From positions 515,769 through 579,768 of the forward strand of contig NZ_FCOE02000001.1 in NCBI RefSeq assembly GCF_001544915.2: a DNA stretch of 64,000 nucleotides, given 5' to 3'. Below the pieces are notes generated by a model. The model searched no databases, had not been told where the DNA came from, and worked only from the letters and a program-made list of their open reading frames with translations. The translations under genes and the position numbers were made by a program. Positions 8,811 to 17,511 of this stretch are shown here, piece after piece. Position 1 is the stretch's first letter; each line of letters starts with the position of its first letter. Source of the stretch: Caballeronia pedi. Its GTDB lineage: Bacteria > Pseudomonadota > Gammaproteobacteria > Burkholderiales > Burkholderiaceae.

Positions 8811-8837
8811 GGATATACTGGAATGTATATCCAGTAT
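8811..8837 (-). promoter_or_regulatory. Overlapping palindromes, probable VapBC operator
   Basis: Two interleaved perfect inverted repeats share one right arm. The first is GGATATAC-6-GTATATCC (8811-8832) and the second ATACTGGA-7-TCCAGTAT (8815-8837). They sit immediately upstream of the antitoxin gene, where VapB-VapC complexes typically bind to repress their own promoter. Confidence 0.7.
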
Positions 8838-8888
8838 AGCTCGCGATTTCGAGCGCTGGAATTCGGCCGAATGGCCAACGCTGAACGA

Positions 8889-9266
8889 TCAGCTCTCTTG
8901 GCCGACCTGCCGCAAACAATACGCCTTCACCGCCTCCAGCACCGCATCATCCTCCCCAACCGCCGTCGCGCAGGAAATATCCACACCCGGATTCGCGGCC
9001 CGGCACTGATCGACGATCTCCGGCAGGTCCTTCCTCACATGCCCGCCTTGTCCGAAGAACACAGGCACGACGGTGATCGCATCGCAACCATCCGCGGCTT
9101 GCTCGGCGACCGCAGCCGGCAAATCCGGCGCCATCAGTTCGAGGTAAGCCAGCGACACCGGATCGTTCCGTGAAGCGCGCAGCTTCAACGCGAGCCGCTC
9201 GAACGGCTCGGCCCAGCGCGGATCGCGCGCGCCGTGGCCGAACAGGATGATGCCGTGCTTCTTCAT
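8889..9266 (-). CDS. cbiX: Sirohydrochlorin chelatase, CbiX/SirB family
   Basis: A 125-residue single-domain class-II chelatase. The N-terminal GIILFGHGARDPRWAEPF carries the metal-binding histidine, and VVPVFFGQGGHVRKDLPEIV the second conserved histidine region. The family inserts Fe2+ into sirohydrochlorin (siroheme) or Co2+ for cobalamin. Its position next to the cys operon and the SUMT gene favours the siroheme role (SirB). The antitoxin gene precedes it by position but is transcribed separately, about 80 bases away with the operator between them. Confidence 0.88.
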   Translation of the reverse strand: MKKHGIILFGHGARDPRWAEPFERLALKLRASRNDPVSLAYLELMAPDLPAAVAEQAADGCDAITVVPVFFGQGGHVRKDLPEIVDQCRAANPGVDISCATAVGEDDAVLEAVKAYCLRQVGQES

Positions 9267-9288
9267 TGCGCGCTCCTGGCAGGAAACG

Positions 9289-10437
9289 TCAGTGCCGCTC
9301 CACCCACTTCAGCCCGATCAGGCCGACCACCAGATAGGCGAGGGCGGGCGCCGCCGCGGTGATCGGCGCGGGCCACGTGTTCAGATTGCCGATATGCGAG
9401 AACAGCGTGTTGACCAGTTGAAAGCTCATCCCGATCATGATGCCGCCGAACACCTTCACGCCGACCACGCCCGCGCGCGTATGCAGATAAGCGAACGGCA
9501 GCGACAGAATCAGCATCACGAACACCGCGAACGGATAAAGAATCTTGCGCCAGAACGCGATCTGATACCGCTGCGTATCCTGATGATTCTCCGTCAGATG
9601 CTGGATATAGCGGAACAGATTGAACATCGACATGCGATCCGGCGACACCAGCAGCACCGACAGAATCTGTGGCGTCAACTCGGAGCGCAACGAGTACTCG
9701 GGCAGCGTCGTCTGCTGCGCGCGATACACCGGGTTCAGCGTGTCGCCAGGATTCGCCGCTTGCGGCGGTGCATCGCTCAGTTGCGTGTCCGTCACGCCCG
9801 TGAGCTTCCAGTGTCCCGGCGGCTCGTACGCGCCGCTTTTCGCGATACGTACGTTCGTCAGCCGGAACTTCGAATCGAACTCGTAGATGCGCACGTTGGC
9901 GATCGTCGTGTCGGGATTCAGCGTGCCCACGTTGACGAAGCGCGTCACCTGCTCGCCGTTTTCCTTCGCGGTCAGCGTGTCCTTCACCCAGACGCCCGAC
10001 TGAAAGTTCGACGACACCGACGACCCGAGCGCCTCCAGCCGCACGCGCTCCGACAGCTGATCGGTGTAAGGCCCGACCACTTCGCCGATGAGATACGTGA
10101 TGAGCACGAGCGGCACGCCGATCTTCAGCAGCGAACGCAGCGCCGCGCCGGTCGACAGGCCCGACACGCGAAAGATCGTGAACTCCGACGCCGCCGCCAT
10201 CTGCGCGAACACGTAAATGGCCGAGATCAGCGCCGCGACGGGAATGATTTCGTAGAAGCGTGACGGCGTCTGCAGCCCGACGCGCAGCACCGCGAGCGTG
10301 AACTTGTAGTTGCCGTGCCCGACCGTGTTCAACTCGTTGATCAGGTCGAAGAAGAAGAACAGGCCCGAGAACGCGAACAGGATGAAGATGAACGCGAGAT
10401 AGATCTGGCGCGCGAAGTATCGTTCGTAGATGCGCAT
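9289..10437 (-). CDS. lptG: LPS export ABC transporter permease LptG
   Basis: A 382-residue inner-membrane permease of the Lpt machine that extracts lipopolysaccharide from the inner membrane. Membrane helices are seen at the N-terminus (IYLAFIFILFAFSGLFFFFDL, then IIPVAALISAIYVFAQMA) and the C-terminus (ILYPFAVFVMLILSLPFAY and following). A periplasmic beta-jellyroll domain lies between, roughly residues 130-270. It starts 4 bases after the lptF stop, in the usual lptF-lptG order. The partner ATPase LptB is not in the window. Confidence 0.92.
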   Translation of the reverse strand: MRIYERYFARQIYLAFIFILFAFSGLFFFFDLINELNTVGHGNYKFTLAVLRVGLQTPSRFYEIIPVAALISAIYVFAQMAAASEFTIFRVSGLSTGAALRSLLKIGVPLVLITYLIGEVVGPYTDQLSERVRLEALGSSVSSNFQSGVWVKDTLTAKENGEQVTRFVNVGTLNPDTTIANVRIYEFDSKFRLTNVRIAKSGAYEPPGHWKLTGVTDTQLSDAPPQAANPGDTLNPVYRAQQTTLPEYSLRSELTPQILSVLLVSPDRMSMFNLFRYIQHLTENHQDTQRYQIAFWRKILYPFAVFVMLILSLPFAYLHTRAGVVGVKVFGGIMIGMSFQLVNTLFSHIGNLNTWPAPITAAAPALAYLVVGLIGLKWVERH

Positions 10438-10441
10438 CGCG

Positions 10442-11533
10442 TCAGGCCCCCTTCGACAGCGACGGCAGCTTGAAGAGCGGCCGGTTGCGAATCCGCAGCC
10501 AGAAGATGAACGCGACGAGCGCCCCTACGATCACATGTAGCCCGACCAGCCCCACGCCGAACGACAGCTTGCCCTGCTCGATCCACGACTGCACGACGTT
10601 CAGCAGGTTCGAGTAAGTGAGGTAGATCAGCACGGCCATCACGAGATTGATCGTGCGGCTGCGGCGCGGGTTCTGATAGGAAAGCGGAATGGCGAGCAAC
10701 ATCAGATTGATGGCGATGAGCGGCAGGCCCAGACGCCAGGCGAATTCCGCAAGATTCTCGTTGGTCGGATTGGCGAGCAGGTCAGGCGTGTAGATACCCG
10801 TGGTCGTCGGCGTATTCACGACCTGGTGGCTCAAAATCTTCACACCATAGCGCTCGAACTCCATGATGCGAAAGTTCGGCTGGCCGGGCTCGCCGTCATA
10901 ACGGCGGCCATTGTCGAGCACGATGAAACGGTCGCCGTCTTCACGCGTTTCCGTGTGGCCGGTCTGCGAGACGATCACATTGACCTTGCCGCCTTCCGTG
11001 CTCGTCACGAACACGTTCTGCACCTGGCTCTGGTCAGGCGACATCTTCTCGATGAAGAACACGCGATGGCTCGACGGCGATTCGCGGAACTGCCCGGGCG
11101 CGAGCAAGGACACTTCGTCGCGCTGCTGAAAGCGCTGCTTGATGAGCTTGCTCTGCTGGTTCGACCACGGCCAGCCGACCAACGCGAAGAAAATGATGAG
11201 GATGATGATCGGCGTGGAGAACACCGCGATCGGCTTGATGAGCTGCGTCTGACTCACGCCCGACGCGAGCCATACGACCATTTCCGAGTCGCGATACCAG
11301 CGCGTGAGCACAAAGAGAATGGAGACGAACAGCGTCACGATCAGCATGACCGCGAGATAGCCGATGACGGTGAGCCCGATCAGCACGACGACGTCTTTCG
11401 GGTCGATTTGACCCTGCGCCGCGAAGCCGACGATGCGGATCATCATTGTCGTGAGCATGATCGTGAGCAGCACCATGAACACGGCGCCGGCCGTATACGC
11501 GAGTTCGCGCTGCAGGGAGCGTTCGAAGATCAT
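10442..11533 (-). CDS. lptF: LPS export ABC transporter permease LptF
   Basis: The companion permease of LptG, 363 residues from the ATG at 11533 (MIFERSLQRELAYTAGAVF...). A much longer open frame continues upstream, antisense to pepA and holC, but the family N-terminus and length fix this start. It has three N-terminal and three C-terminal membrane helices around a periplasmic domain with FVTSTEGGKVNVIVSQTG. The gene is divergent from pepA with about 170 bases between them, the same arrangement as in other proteobacteria. Confidence 0.92.
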   Translation of the reverse strand: MIFERSLQRELAYTAGAVFMVLLTIMLTTMMIRIVGFAAQGQIDPKDVVVLIGLTVIGYLAVMLIVTLFVSILFVLTRWYRDSEMVVWLASGVSQTQLIKPIAVFSTPIIILIIFFALVGWPWSNQQSKLIKQRFQQRDEVSLLAPGQFRESPSSHRVFFIEKMSPDQSQVQNVFVTSTEGGKVNVIVSQTGHTETREDGDRFIVLDNGRRYDGEPGQPNFRIMEFERYGVKILSHQVVNTPTTTGIYTPDLLANPTNENLAEFAWRLGLPLIAINLMLLAIPLSYQNPRRSRTINLVMAVLIYLTYSNLLNVVQSWIEQGKLSFGVGLVGLHVIVGALVAFIFWLRIRNRPLFKLPSLSKGA

Positions 11534-11704
11534 TGAATTTTTGCTTGGAGCCGGCGGCGATGCGGAAATCATGCACGCATCTCGTGGCTTACGGGAAGGG
11601 TCTTCGCTTACCCTCACGCCGCCTGCCTGTGACCGCCGCGGAAAAAATAGCGGATAATTGCGGCTTTCATCCTTCAGCCAAGATTTTATCCGAGGATAAG
11701 CGCG

Positions 11705-13237
11705 ATGGACTTTAGCATAAAAGCCTGTGATTGGAGCAAGGGCGAGGCAAATGGTTTCCTTACCGGAAAGTCGGATGTCATCGTGCTCGGCATCTTCGAA
11801 GCGCAGACGCTCACAGGCGCCGCGCGCGACATGGATGTCGCGACCAAAGGCCTGATCACGCGCGTCGTGAAAGCCGGCGACATGAGCGGCCGTGCAGGCA
11901 CGACGCTGATGGTGCCCGAAGTGACCGGCATCGGCGCATCGCGCGTGCTGCTCGTCGGTCTCGGCAAGCAGGACGCCTTCAATCAGAAAGCTTATGGCGA
12001 AGCCGTGCGCGCCGCATGGCGCGTCGTGCTCGGCTCGAAGATCGGCCAGGCGACCTTCACGCTCGCGCAATTGCCGATCCAGGAACGCACCGGCGACTGG
12101 GCCGTGCGCGCCGCGATCCTCGCGCTGCGCGAGCTGACCTACAAGTTCACGCAGATGAAGAGCAAGCCCGACAACGGCGCGCGCTCCTTGAAGAAGATCG
12201 TATTCAGCATCGATTCTGCCGACGAGAAAGCCGCCAAAGTCGCGGTGAAGCAGGGCGTCGCGATCGCGAACGGCATGGATCTCACGCGCGATCTCGGCAA
12301 CCTGCCGCCGAACGTCTGCACGCCGACCTATCTCGGACAGACCGCGAAGAAGCTTGGCCGCGACTGGAAGCTCAAAGTCGAGGTGCTCGGCCAGAAGCAG
12401 ATCGAAGCGCTCAACATGGGCTCGTTCCTTTCGGTCGCGAAGGGCTCGGTCGAGCCGCCGCAATTCATCGTCATGCAATATCAGGGCGCGGGCGCCGAGA
12501 CGGGCAAGACGAAGGGCAAGAACGCGCCGGTCGTGCTCGTTGGCAAGGGCATCACGTTCGATTCGGGCGGCATCTCGATCAAGCCGGGCGAGGCCATGGA
12601 CGAGATGAAATATGACATGTGCGGCGCGGGCTCCGTGTTCGGCACGATGCGCGCGGTCGCCGAGATGGGTCTGAAGCTCAACGTGATCGGCGTGGTCCCG
12701 ACCTGCGAGAACATGCCCGCGGGCAACGCGGTGAAGCCGGGCGACATCATCACCGCGATGAACGGCACGACCATCGAAGTGCTCAACACCGACGCCGAAG
12801 GCCGCCTCATCCTGTGCGACGCGTTGACCTACGCGGAGCGCTTCAAGCCTGCCGCCGTGGTCGATATCGCGACGTTGACGGGCGCGTGCATCATCGCGCT
12901 GGGTCATCACAACACGGGCCTGTTCTCGAAGGACGACGCGCTCGCGGGCGAACTGCTCGACGCCTCGCGCGAAGCGGTCGATCCGGCCTGGCGTCTGCCG
13001 CTCGACGATGAGTACCAGGATCAGCTCAAGTCGAATTTCGCGGATGTCGCGAACATCGGCGGCCGTCCGGCGGGCAGCGTGACGGCGGCGTGCTTCCTGT
13101 CGCGCTTCGCGACGGCTTATCCGTGGGCGCACCTCGATATCGCCGGAACCGCGTGGAAGAGCGGTGCGGCGAAGGGCGCGACGGGCCGTCCCGTGCCGCT
13201 GCTCTCGCAGTTCCTGATCGATCGCGCGGGCGCGTGA
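11705..13237 (+). CDS. pepA: Leucyl aminopeptidase (M17 family)
   Basis: A 510-residue cytosolic aminopeptidase that removes N-terminal residues using two metal ions. The M17 signature NTDAEGRL is intact, as are the metal-site stretches [16 protein letters not shown] and [12 protein letters not shown]. The N-terminal macro-like domain covers about residues 1-170. The GAGGATAAGCG stretch upstream supports the ATG at 11705. Enteric PepA also acts as a DNA-binding regulator and in Xer recombination, but that is not shown here. It is followed by holC after 18 bases. Confidence 0.95.
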   Translation: MDFSIKACDWSKGEANGFLTGKSDVIVLGIFEAQTLTGAARDMDVATKGLITRVVKAGDMSGRAGTTLMVPEVTGIGASRVLLVGLGKQDAFNQKAYGEAVRAAWRVVLGSKIGQATFTLAQLPIQERTGDWAVRAAILALRELTYKFTQMKSKPDNGARSLKKIVFSIDSADEKAAKVAVKQGVAIANGMDLTRDLGNLPPNVCTPTYLGQTAKKLGRDWKLKVEVLGQKQIEALNMGSFLSVAKGSVEPPQFIVMQYQGAGAETGKTKGKNAPVVLVGKGITFDSGGISIKPGEAMDEMKYDMCGAGSVFGTMRAVAEMGLKLNVIGVVPTCENMPAGNAVKPGDIITAMNGTTIEVLNTDAEGRLILCDALTYAERFKPAAVVDIATLTGACIIALGHHNTGLFSKDDALAGELLDASREAVDPAWRLPLDDEYQDQLKSNFADVANIGGRPAGSVTAACFLSRFATAYPWAHLDIAGTAWKSGAAKGATGRPVPLLSQFLIDRAGA

Positions 13238-13255
13238 AGCACACATGAGGCAGGC

Positions 13256-13672
13256 ATGACCCGCATCGACTTTCATACGAACGTCGGCGATCCGCTCGCG
13301 TACGCCTGCCGCCTCGCGCGCAAGGCGTATCTGAGCGGCAAGCCGCTCGTCGTGCTCGCCGAACCGCAGCGCCTCGCTGCGTTCGACGAGCAGTTGTGGA
13401 CCTTCCAGCCGCTCGAGTTCGTGCCGCATTGCATGGCGAAGAGCCCGCTCGCGCAGGACACGCCCGTCGTGCTCACGTCGAATCTCGACGAAGCGCCGCA
13501 TCATCAGGTGCTCGTGAATCTCGGCGCGCCGGTGTCCGCGCAGTTCGCGCGCTTCGAGCGGCTGGTGGAGATCGTGGGCAGCGATGGCGACGAACTCGCC
13601 GCGGGCCGCGAGCGCTATCGCTTCTATCGGGATCGCGGCTATGCGATCGAGACGCACAATCAGGGCGGTTGA
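13256..13672 (+). CDS. holC: DNA polymerase III chi subunit
   Basis: A 138-residue protein with the chi family pattern: MTRIDFHTNVGDPLAYACRLARKA, KPLVVLAEPQRLAAFDEQLW and the C-terminal RYRFYRDRGYAIETHNQ. Chi links the clamp loader (through psi) to single-stranded DNA-binding protein at the replication fork. The pepA-holC pairing is conserved in many proteobacteria, and an 18-base gap suggests one transcript. Confidence 0.93.
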   Translation: MTRIDFHTNVGDPLAYACRLARKAYLSGKPLVVLAEPQRLAAFDEQLWTFQPLEFVPHCMAKSPLAQDTPVVLTSNLDEAPHHQVLVNLGAPVSAQFARFERLVEIVGSDGDELAAGRERYRFYRDRGYAIETHNQGG

Positions 13673-13735
13673 GCGCACAGAGAGCGCCAGCGCGCTGCAC
13701 TATGCTCCGCTTAGATAAAGAGGAGACCTCCCGAC

Positions 13736-14077
13736 ATGACCAATACGCCCGAATCCTTCGATCCGTCGATCCCCGTCCTGACCGATGTCGTCGTGCCCGG
13801 CAGGCCCGAATATGCGCGCGCGCCGTCCGCAGGCGCCGAGGCGATCGAATACGATGCGGAGCAGATCGCCGAGCGGCTGCGCGGCCGCTTCACGGGTTTT
13901 CTGACGGGCGAGGCGCGCGCGCTGATCGAGGAGCGCTGTCGCGAAGTGCTGCGCGAACATTCGACGCAACTCGTCTCGGCGATCACGCGTGAAGTCGCGA
14001 TGGCGCTCGAAAGCCGGATGAGCGGATGGGTGCGCGAGGCGGTCGAAGAAGAGTTGCGGCGTCAGCGGGGGGAATGA
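13736..14077 (+). CDS. DUF2486-type small protein of Burkholderiaceae
   Basis: A 113-residue protein with no enzymatic motif. It opens with SIPVLTDVVVPGRP, which I associate with a DUF2486 family found in Burkholderiaceae; this assignment is from memory. The second half is a charged helical segment (EQIAERLRGRFTGFLTGEARALIEERCREVLREH) that may form a coiled coil. No signal peptide or membrane span is seen. AAGAGGAGA about 10 bases upstream is a strong ribosome site. The function is unknown, and the place after holC appears conserved. Confidence 0.7.
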   Translation: MTNTPESFDPSIPVLTDVVVPGRPEYARAPSAGAEAIEYDAEQIAERLRGRFTGFLTGEARALIEERCREVLREHSTQLVSAITREVAMALESRMSGWVREAVEEELRRQRGE

Positions 14078-14161
14078 TGCCCATCGGGCGTGAGAGCCGA
14101 TAAGCGCGACCAAGTCGCGCGCGCGTCCGTGAGGCATTGAAGCCGGCGAAAAAGTCAGTCT

Positions 14162-15250
14162 CTATAAGGCCGCGGCCTCTTCGTCTCGCGTGTACCGCGC
14201 GACACTTGCCTTCAGCCTGTCGGCGAGTTCGAAGAGATCGTCCAGGCTGTGCAGCGGTACCCGTTCTTCCTCCTTCTTTTCATCAAACACTCCGACGACG
14301 AGCCGGTTCTCGTTCTTGAATCGCAATCGGCAAATGGGCTTCCGATTGTTGTCGTCGAACAAAACGGCGCAGTAGCTGGCCGCACCGCGTATCGCCACCC
14401 TGTCGGCGGATACAACGGATCTCAAAATGGCGCGAACGATCTGGTACGCCTCGACCTCAATGGCTGTCGGTTCCGTTGTTTCACCGGGCAAGGAGTCTGC
14501 TTCGGCATGAGTGACGGAGGCAAGCAGTGCCGGCTCCGGAGTCATTGCGCCTTTCAGACGCTCATTGATTTTGTCGGCCACCAATTGCTGAAACGCGTGT
14601 TTCGCAATCTGTGTGAACTGGTCCTTCACTGTATTCTTGAAGTGCTTGCCAGCCAAAAATTCTGCGGACACGAGCCGAACGAAGTCTTCAGGTGGCTCAG
14701 TCATCCAATCATTCAATGTGTTTTTTATCGCGCGTGTGTATTTCAGGTGATTCGCCGTTGTCAATATGCTTTCCAGGTCGAAGACAGTCTTGGCGAATTT
14801 CTTCAACTCGTCGACGTCCTGATCGCGAAAGTCTGCGAAACTGAATTCGAAGAACGGCTTCTCATCCATCTTATTTGGTTGCTCAAGATCAGTGAAAAAT
14901 CGATAAACGATGCCGTTTGTCAACACACCAAATCGTGCTTCCGTCACGTGGAAATATCGGAACAGTTGGCTCGCATGATTGATGTTCAAGTCTCCGCCAC
15001 ATTTTTTGCACTCGAACAACATAATTGGCTTGCCGTCCTTCAGGATAGCGTAGTCAACCTTTTCGCCTTTCTTTGTCCCAACATCAGCGGTCAACTCGGG
15101 CGTCACCTCCAACGGGTCAAACACGTTGTAGCCAAGCAGGTGAATGAACGGCATCACCATCGCGTTTTTGGTCGCCTCTTCCGTTTGCACCATGTCCTTA
15201 GCGGCGGCTACGCGTGCTGCCAATGCCCTTACTTCATCGATGAAATCCAT
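14162..15250 (-). CDS. Orphan restriction-type nuclease with HsdR N-terminal (HSDR_N) domain
   Basis: A 362-residue protein resembling the nuclease domain of type I restriction R subunits. The PD-(D/E)xK core is visible: D66 in EKVDYAIL and E80-x-K82 in LFECKKCGGDLNI, followed by HASQLFRYFHVTEARFGVLTNGIVYRFFTDL. The helicase motor of a real HsdR is absent; instead there is a C-terminal domain with CRLRFKNENRLVVGVFDEKK. No methylase or specificity subunit is next to it. Codon use is visibly less GC-rich than in its neighbours (many AAT, TTT and AAA codons), pointing to horizontal gain. The start has AAGGTAAG upstream. It is a candidate defence nuclease; function unproven. Confidence 0.75.
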   Translation of the reverse strand: MDFIDEVRALAARVAAAKDMVQTEEATKNAMVMPFIHLLGYNVFDPLEVTPELTADVGTKKGEKVDYAILKDGKPIMLFECKKCGGDLNINHASQLFRYFHVTEARFGVLTNGIVYRFFTDLEQPNKMDEKPFFEFSFADFRDQDVDELKKFAKTVFDLESILTTANHLKYTRAIKNTLNDWMTEPPEDFVRLVSAEFLAGKHFKNTVKDQFTQIAKHAFQQLVADKINERLKGAMTPEPALLASVTHAEADSLPGETTEPTAIEVEAYQIVRAILRSVVSADRVAIRGAASYCAVLFDDNNRKPICRLRFKNENRLVVGVFDEKKEEERVPLHSLDDLFELADRLKASVARYTRDEEAAAL

Positions 15251-15429
15251 TTCTTACCTTTTCTTTTTGAGATAATCAGATGCCCGAGTTCAACTGAAAA
15301 AACTTTGCGGTGTTCGTCGCTTGGCTCCAGTTCGTCGAAGTGACATTGAGCGAGCGCGGAACTATGCTCGGTCATCAAGAGAATTCACGCTGATGAGATC
15401 GGCGACACGAAGCGAAGCGACGATTGTGT

Positions 15430-15458
15430 TTATAAAACATTCTGATCCGTTTTAACAA
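15430..15458 (-). promoter_or_regulatory. Candidate sigma-70 promoter for the HsdR_N gene
   Basis: On the minus strand, TTGTTA (15458-15453) and TTATAA (15435-15430) are separated by 17 bases. Initiation here would leave a leader of about 175 bases before the ATG at 15250, which is long, so the call is tentative. Confidence 0.4.
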
Positions 15459-15635
15459 GCCCGCTGCGAGAGACGGGCGAGTGCTGACGATGGTGTGTAA
15501 AGAGACGTCGTTAAATATCGCAAAACGACAAATGACTGTGCAGCGTCAATTATTTGAGTCGAGTTGCACGACTTTCGGCAATAAGACAGGAGCGGTAAAG
15601 TCCTCTGCTTTGATCAATTTGTGCAAGAAATAATA

Positions 15636-15665
15636 AGGGCCGCCCCAACGTTACTGGGCAGCCCT
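15636..15665 (-). terminator. Probable intrinsic terminator after ilvD
   Basis: An imperfect stem pairs AGGGC-x-GCCC with GGGC-x-GCCCT around a short loop, and on the minus strand it runs into TTATTTCTTG. It lies about 65 bases beyond the ilvD stop. Confidence 0.55.
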
Positions 15666-15729
15666 ATTCGTCGATCGAAGCACGTCATGAAGAACGCGCA
15701 CTATTGAATCATTCGGCTTTGTGTACCGA

Positions 15730-17403
15730 TCACCCCGTCACCGCCCCCTTGTTCGCCGGCTGCACGAGCGCCGCGAACTTCGCCAGCACGCCGCGCGTGT
15801 ACTTCGGCGCGGGCTGCTTCCACGCGGCGCGGCGGCGCGCGAGCTCGGCATCGTCTACATTCAGTTGCAGCAGCAGCTTGTGCGCGTCGATGGTGATCGA
15901 ATCGCCTTCCTGCACCAGCCCGATGGTGCCGCCCGCGTACGCTTCCGGCGCGACGTGGCCGACCACCATGCCCCACGTGCCGCCCGAGAAGCGCCCGTCG
16001 GTGATGAAGCCGACCGATTCACCCAGCCCCTTGCCGATGATCGCCGATGTCGGCGCGAGCATCTCCGGCATGCCGGGACCGCCTTGCGGGCCGAGATAGC
16101 GCAGCACGAGGATATCGCCGGCCTTGATCTTGTCGGCGAGAATCGCATCCATCGCGCTTTGCTCGTCGTCGAACACGCGCGCGGGGCCGGTGATGACCGG
16201 ATTCTTCAGGCCCGTGATCTTCGCGACCGCGCCGTCTTCCGCGAGATTGCCGCGCAGGATCGCAAGATGGCCTTGCTTGTAGAGCGCCTGCTCGATCGGA
16301 AAGATGACCTTCTGATCCGCGCGCGGCTTGCTCGGCACATCCTTCAGTTCTTCCGCGATGGTGCGGCCGGTGATCGTCATGCAGTCGCCGTGCAGGAGGC
16401 CCGCATCGAGCAGGATCTTCAGTACTTGCGGGATGCCGCCGGCCTTGTGCAGATCCGTCGCGACATATTGACCCGACGGCTTCAGATCGCAGATCACCGG
16501 CACTTTCTTGCGCATGCGCTCGAAGTCGTCGATGCTCCATTCCACTTCCGCCGCGTGCGCGATCGCCAGAAAGTGCAGCACGGCGTTGGTCGAGCCGCCC
16601 GTCGCCATGATGAGCGCGACCGCGTTCTCGATCGACTTCTTCGTGATGATGTCGCGCGGCTTCAGATCCTTCTTCACCGCCTCGACGAGCACGCGCGCCG
16701 ATTCCGCCGCGGAATCGACCTTTTCCTGATCCGGATTGGCCATCGTCGATGAATACATCAGCGACATGCCGAGCGCCTCGAACGAAGAACTCATCGTGTT
16801 CGCCGTGTACATGCCGCCGCACGAACCGGTCGACGGGCACGCGTTCTTCTCGACGCCCTTGAAATCCTCTTCCGACATGCGGCCGGCCGTGAATTCGCCG
16901 ACCGCCTCGAACGACGACACGATCGTCAAGTCCTTGCCCTTCCAGTTGCCGGGGCGGATGGTGCCGCCGTACACGTAGATCGACGGCACGTTCATGCGCG
17001 CCATGCCGATCATGCCGCCGGGCATGTTCTTGTCGCAGCCGCCGATCACGACCACGCCGTCCATCCACTGGCCCTGCACGGCGGTCTCGATGCAGTCCGC
17101 GATCACTTCGCGCGACACGAGCGAGTACTTCATGCCTTCGGTGCCCATCGACATGCCGTCGGAAATCGTCGGCGTGCCGAAGATCTGCGGATTGGCGTCG
17201 GACTTCTTGATCGCTTCGATGGCGGCATCCGCGAGACGCTGCAGGCCCGCGTTGCACGGCGTGATGGTGGAATGCCCGTTCGCGACGCCGATCATCGGCT
17301 TGTCGAAGTCTTCCTCCTTGTAGCCGAGGGCGTAATACATCGAACGGTTGGGCGAGCGCGCGACGCCCTGGGTGATGTGCTTCGAGCGACGATTGAAGGC
17401 CAT
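15730..17403 (-). CDS. ilvD: Dihydroxy-acid dehydratase
   Basis: A 557-residue Fe-S dehydratase making 2-keto acids for isoleucine and valine synthesis. Three likely cluster cysteines are seen: C50 (TPCNAG), C123 ([10 protein letters not shown]) and C195 ([14 protein letters not shown]), the pattern of the three-cysteine [2Fe-2S] type. The C-terminal half has [21 protein letters not shown]. The gene is divergent from a LysR regulator at 17512, which may control it, though ilvD is usually a housekeeping gene. The start at 17403 ([11 protein letters not shown]) matches the family. Confidence 0.95.
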   Translation of the reverse strand: MAFNRRSKHITQGVARSPNRSMYYALGYKEEDFDKPMIGVANGHSTITPCNAGLQRLADAAIEAIKKSDANPQIFGTPTISDGMSMGTEGMKYSLVSREVIADCIETAVQGQWMDGVVVIGGCDKNMPGGMIGMARMNVPSIYVYGGTIRPGNWKGKDLTIVSSFEAVGEFTAGRMSEEDFKGVEKNACPSTGSCGGMYTANTMSSSFEALGMSLMYSSTMANPDQEKVDSAAESARVLVEAVKKDLKPRDIITKKSIENAVALIMATGGSTNAVLHFLAIAHAAEVEWSIDDFERMRKKVPVICDLKPSGQYVATDLHKAGGIPQVLKILLDAGLLHGDCMTITGRTIAEELKDVPSKPRADQKVIFPIEQALYKQGHLAILRGNLAEDGAVAKITGLKNPVITGPARVFDDEQSAMDAILADKIKAGDILVLRYLGPQGGPGMPEMLAPTSAIIGKGLGESVGFITDGRFSGGTWGMVVGHVAPEAYAGGTIGLVQEGDSITIDAHKLLLQLNVDDAELARRRAAWKQPAPKYTRGVLAKFAALVQPANKGAVTG

Positions 17404-17511
17404 GGTGTGCTCCTGAGGGGATGTTTTTGGTCTAGTGCAGCAAGAATGCAGCCCCCGCGATGTGTCTGTCCAATATATTATTCAAGGCTTACTAGGTCGC
17501 AAAACATATCA

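Larger units (their letters stand above)
15251..15729. other. 479-base intergenic region between the HsdR_N gene and ilvD
   Basis: This is more AT-rich than the core genes around it and holds no convincing reading frame. It contains a possible promoter for the HsdR_N gene (15430-15458) and the probable ilvD terminator (15636-15665). No terminal inverted repeats, attachment-site duplication or integrase remnant was found by eye. Confidence 0.6.

Noticed and set aside
11534..13678. N-terminal extension of lptF to a 1078-residue protein
   Set aside because: The extra part is antisense to pepA and holC and has shadow composition; LptF family length and N-terminus fit the ATG at 11533.
14249..15343. 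A 364-residue plus-strand frame opposite the HsdR_N gene
   Set aside because: It is long because the gene is less GC-rich and lacks stops by chance, but it has no recognisable domain, while the minus-strand protein has PD-(D/E)xK motifs and a good ribosome site.
15251..15729. Insertion sequence or attachment-site remnant next to the HsdR_N gene
   Set aside because: No transposase fragment, terminal inverted repeats or duplicated target site could be found by eye.
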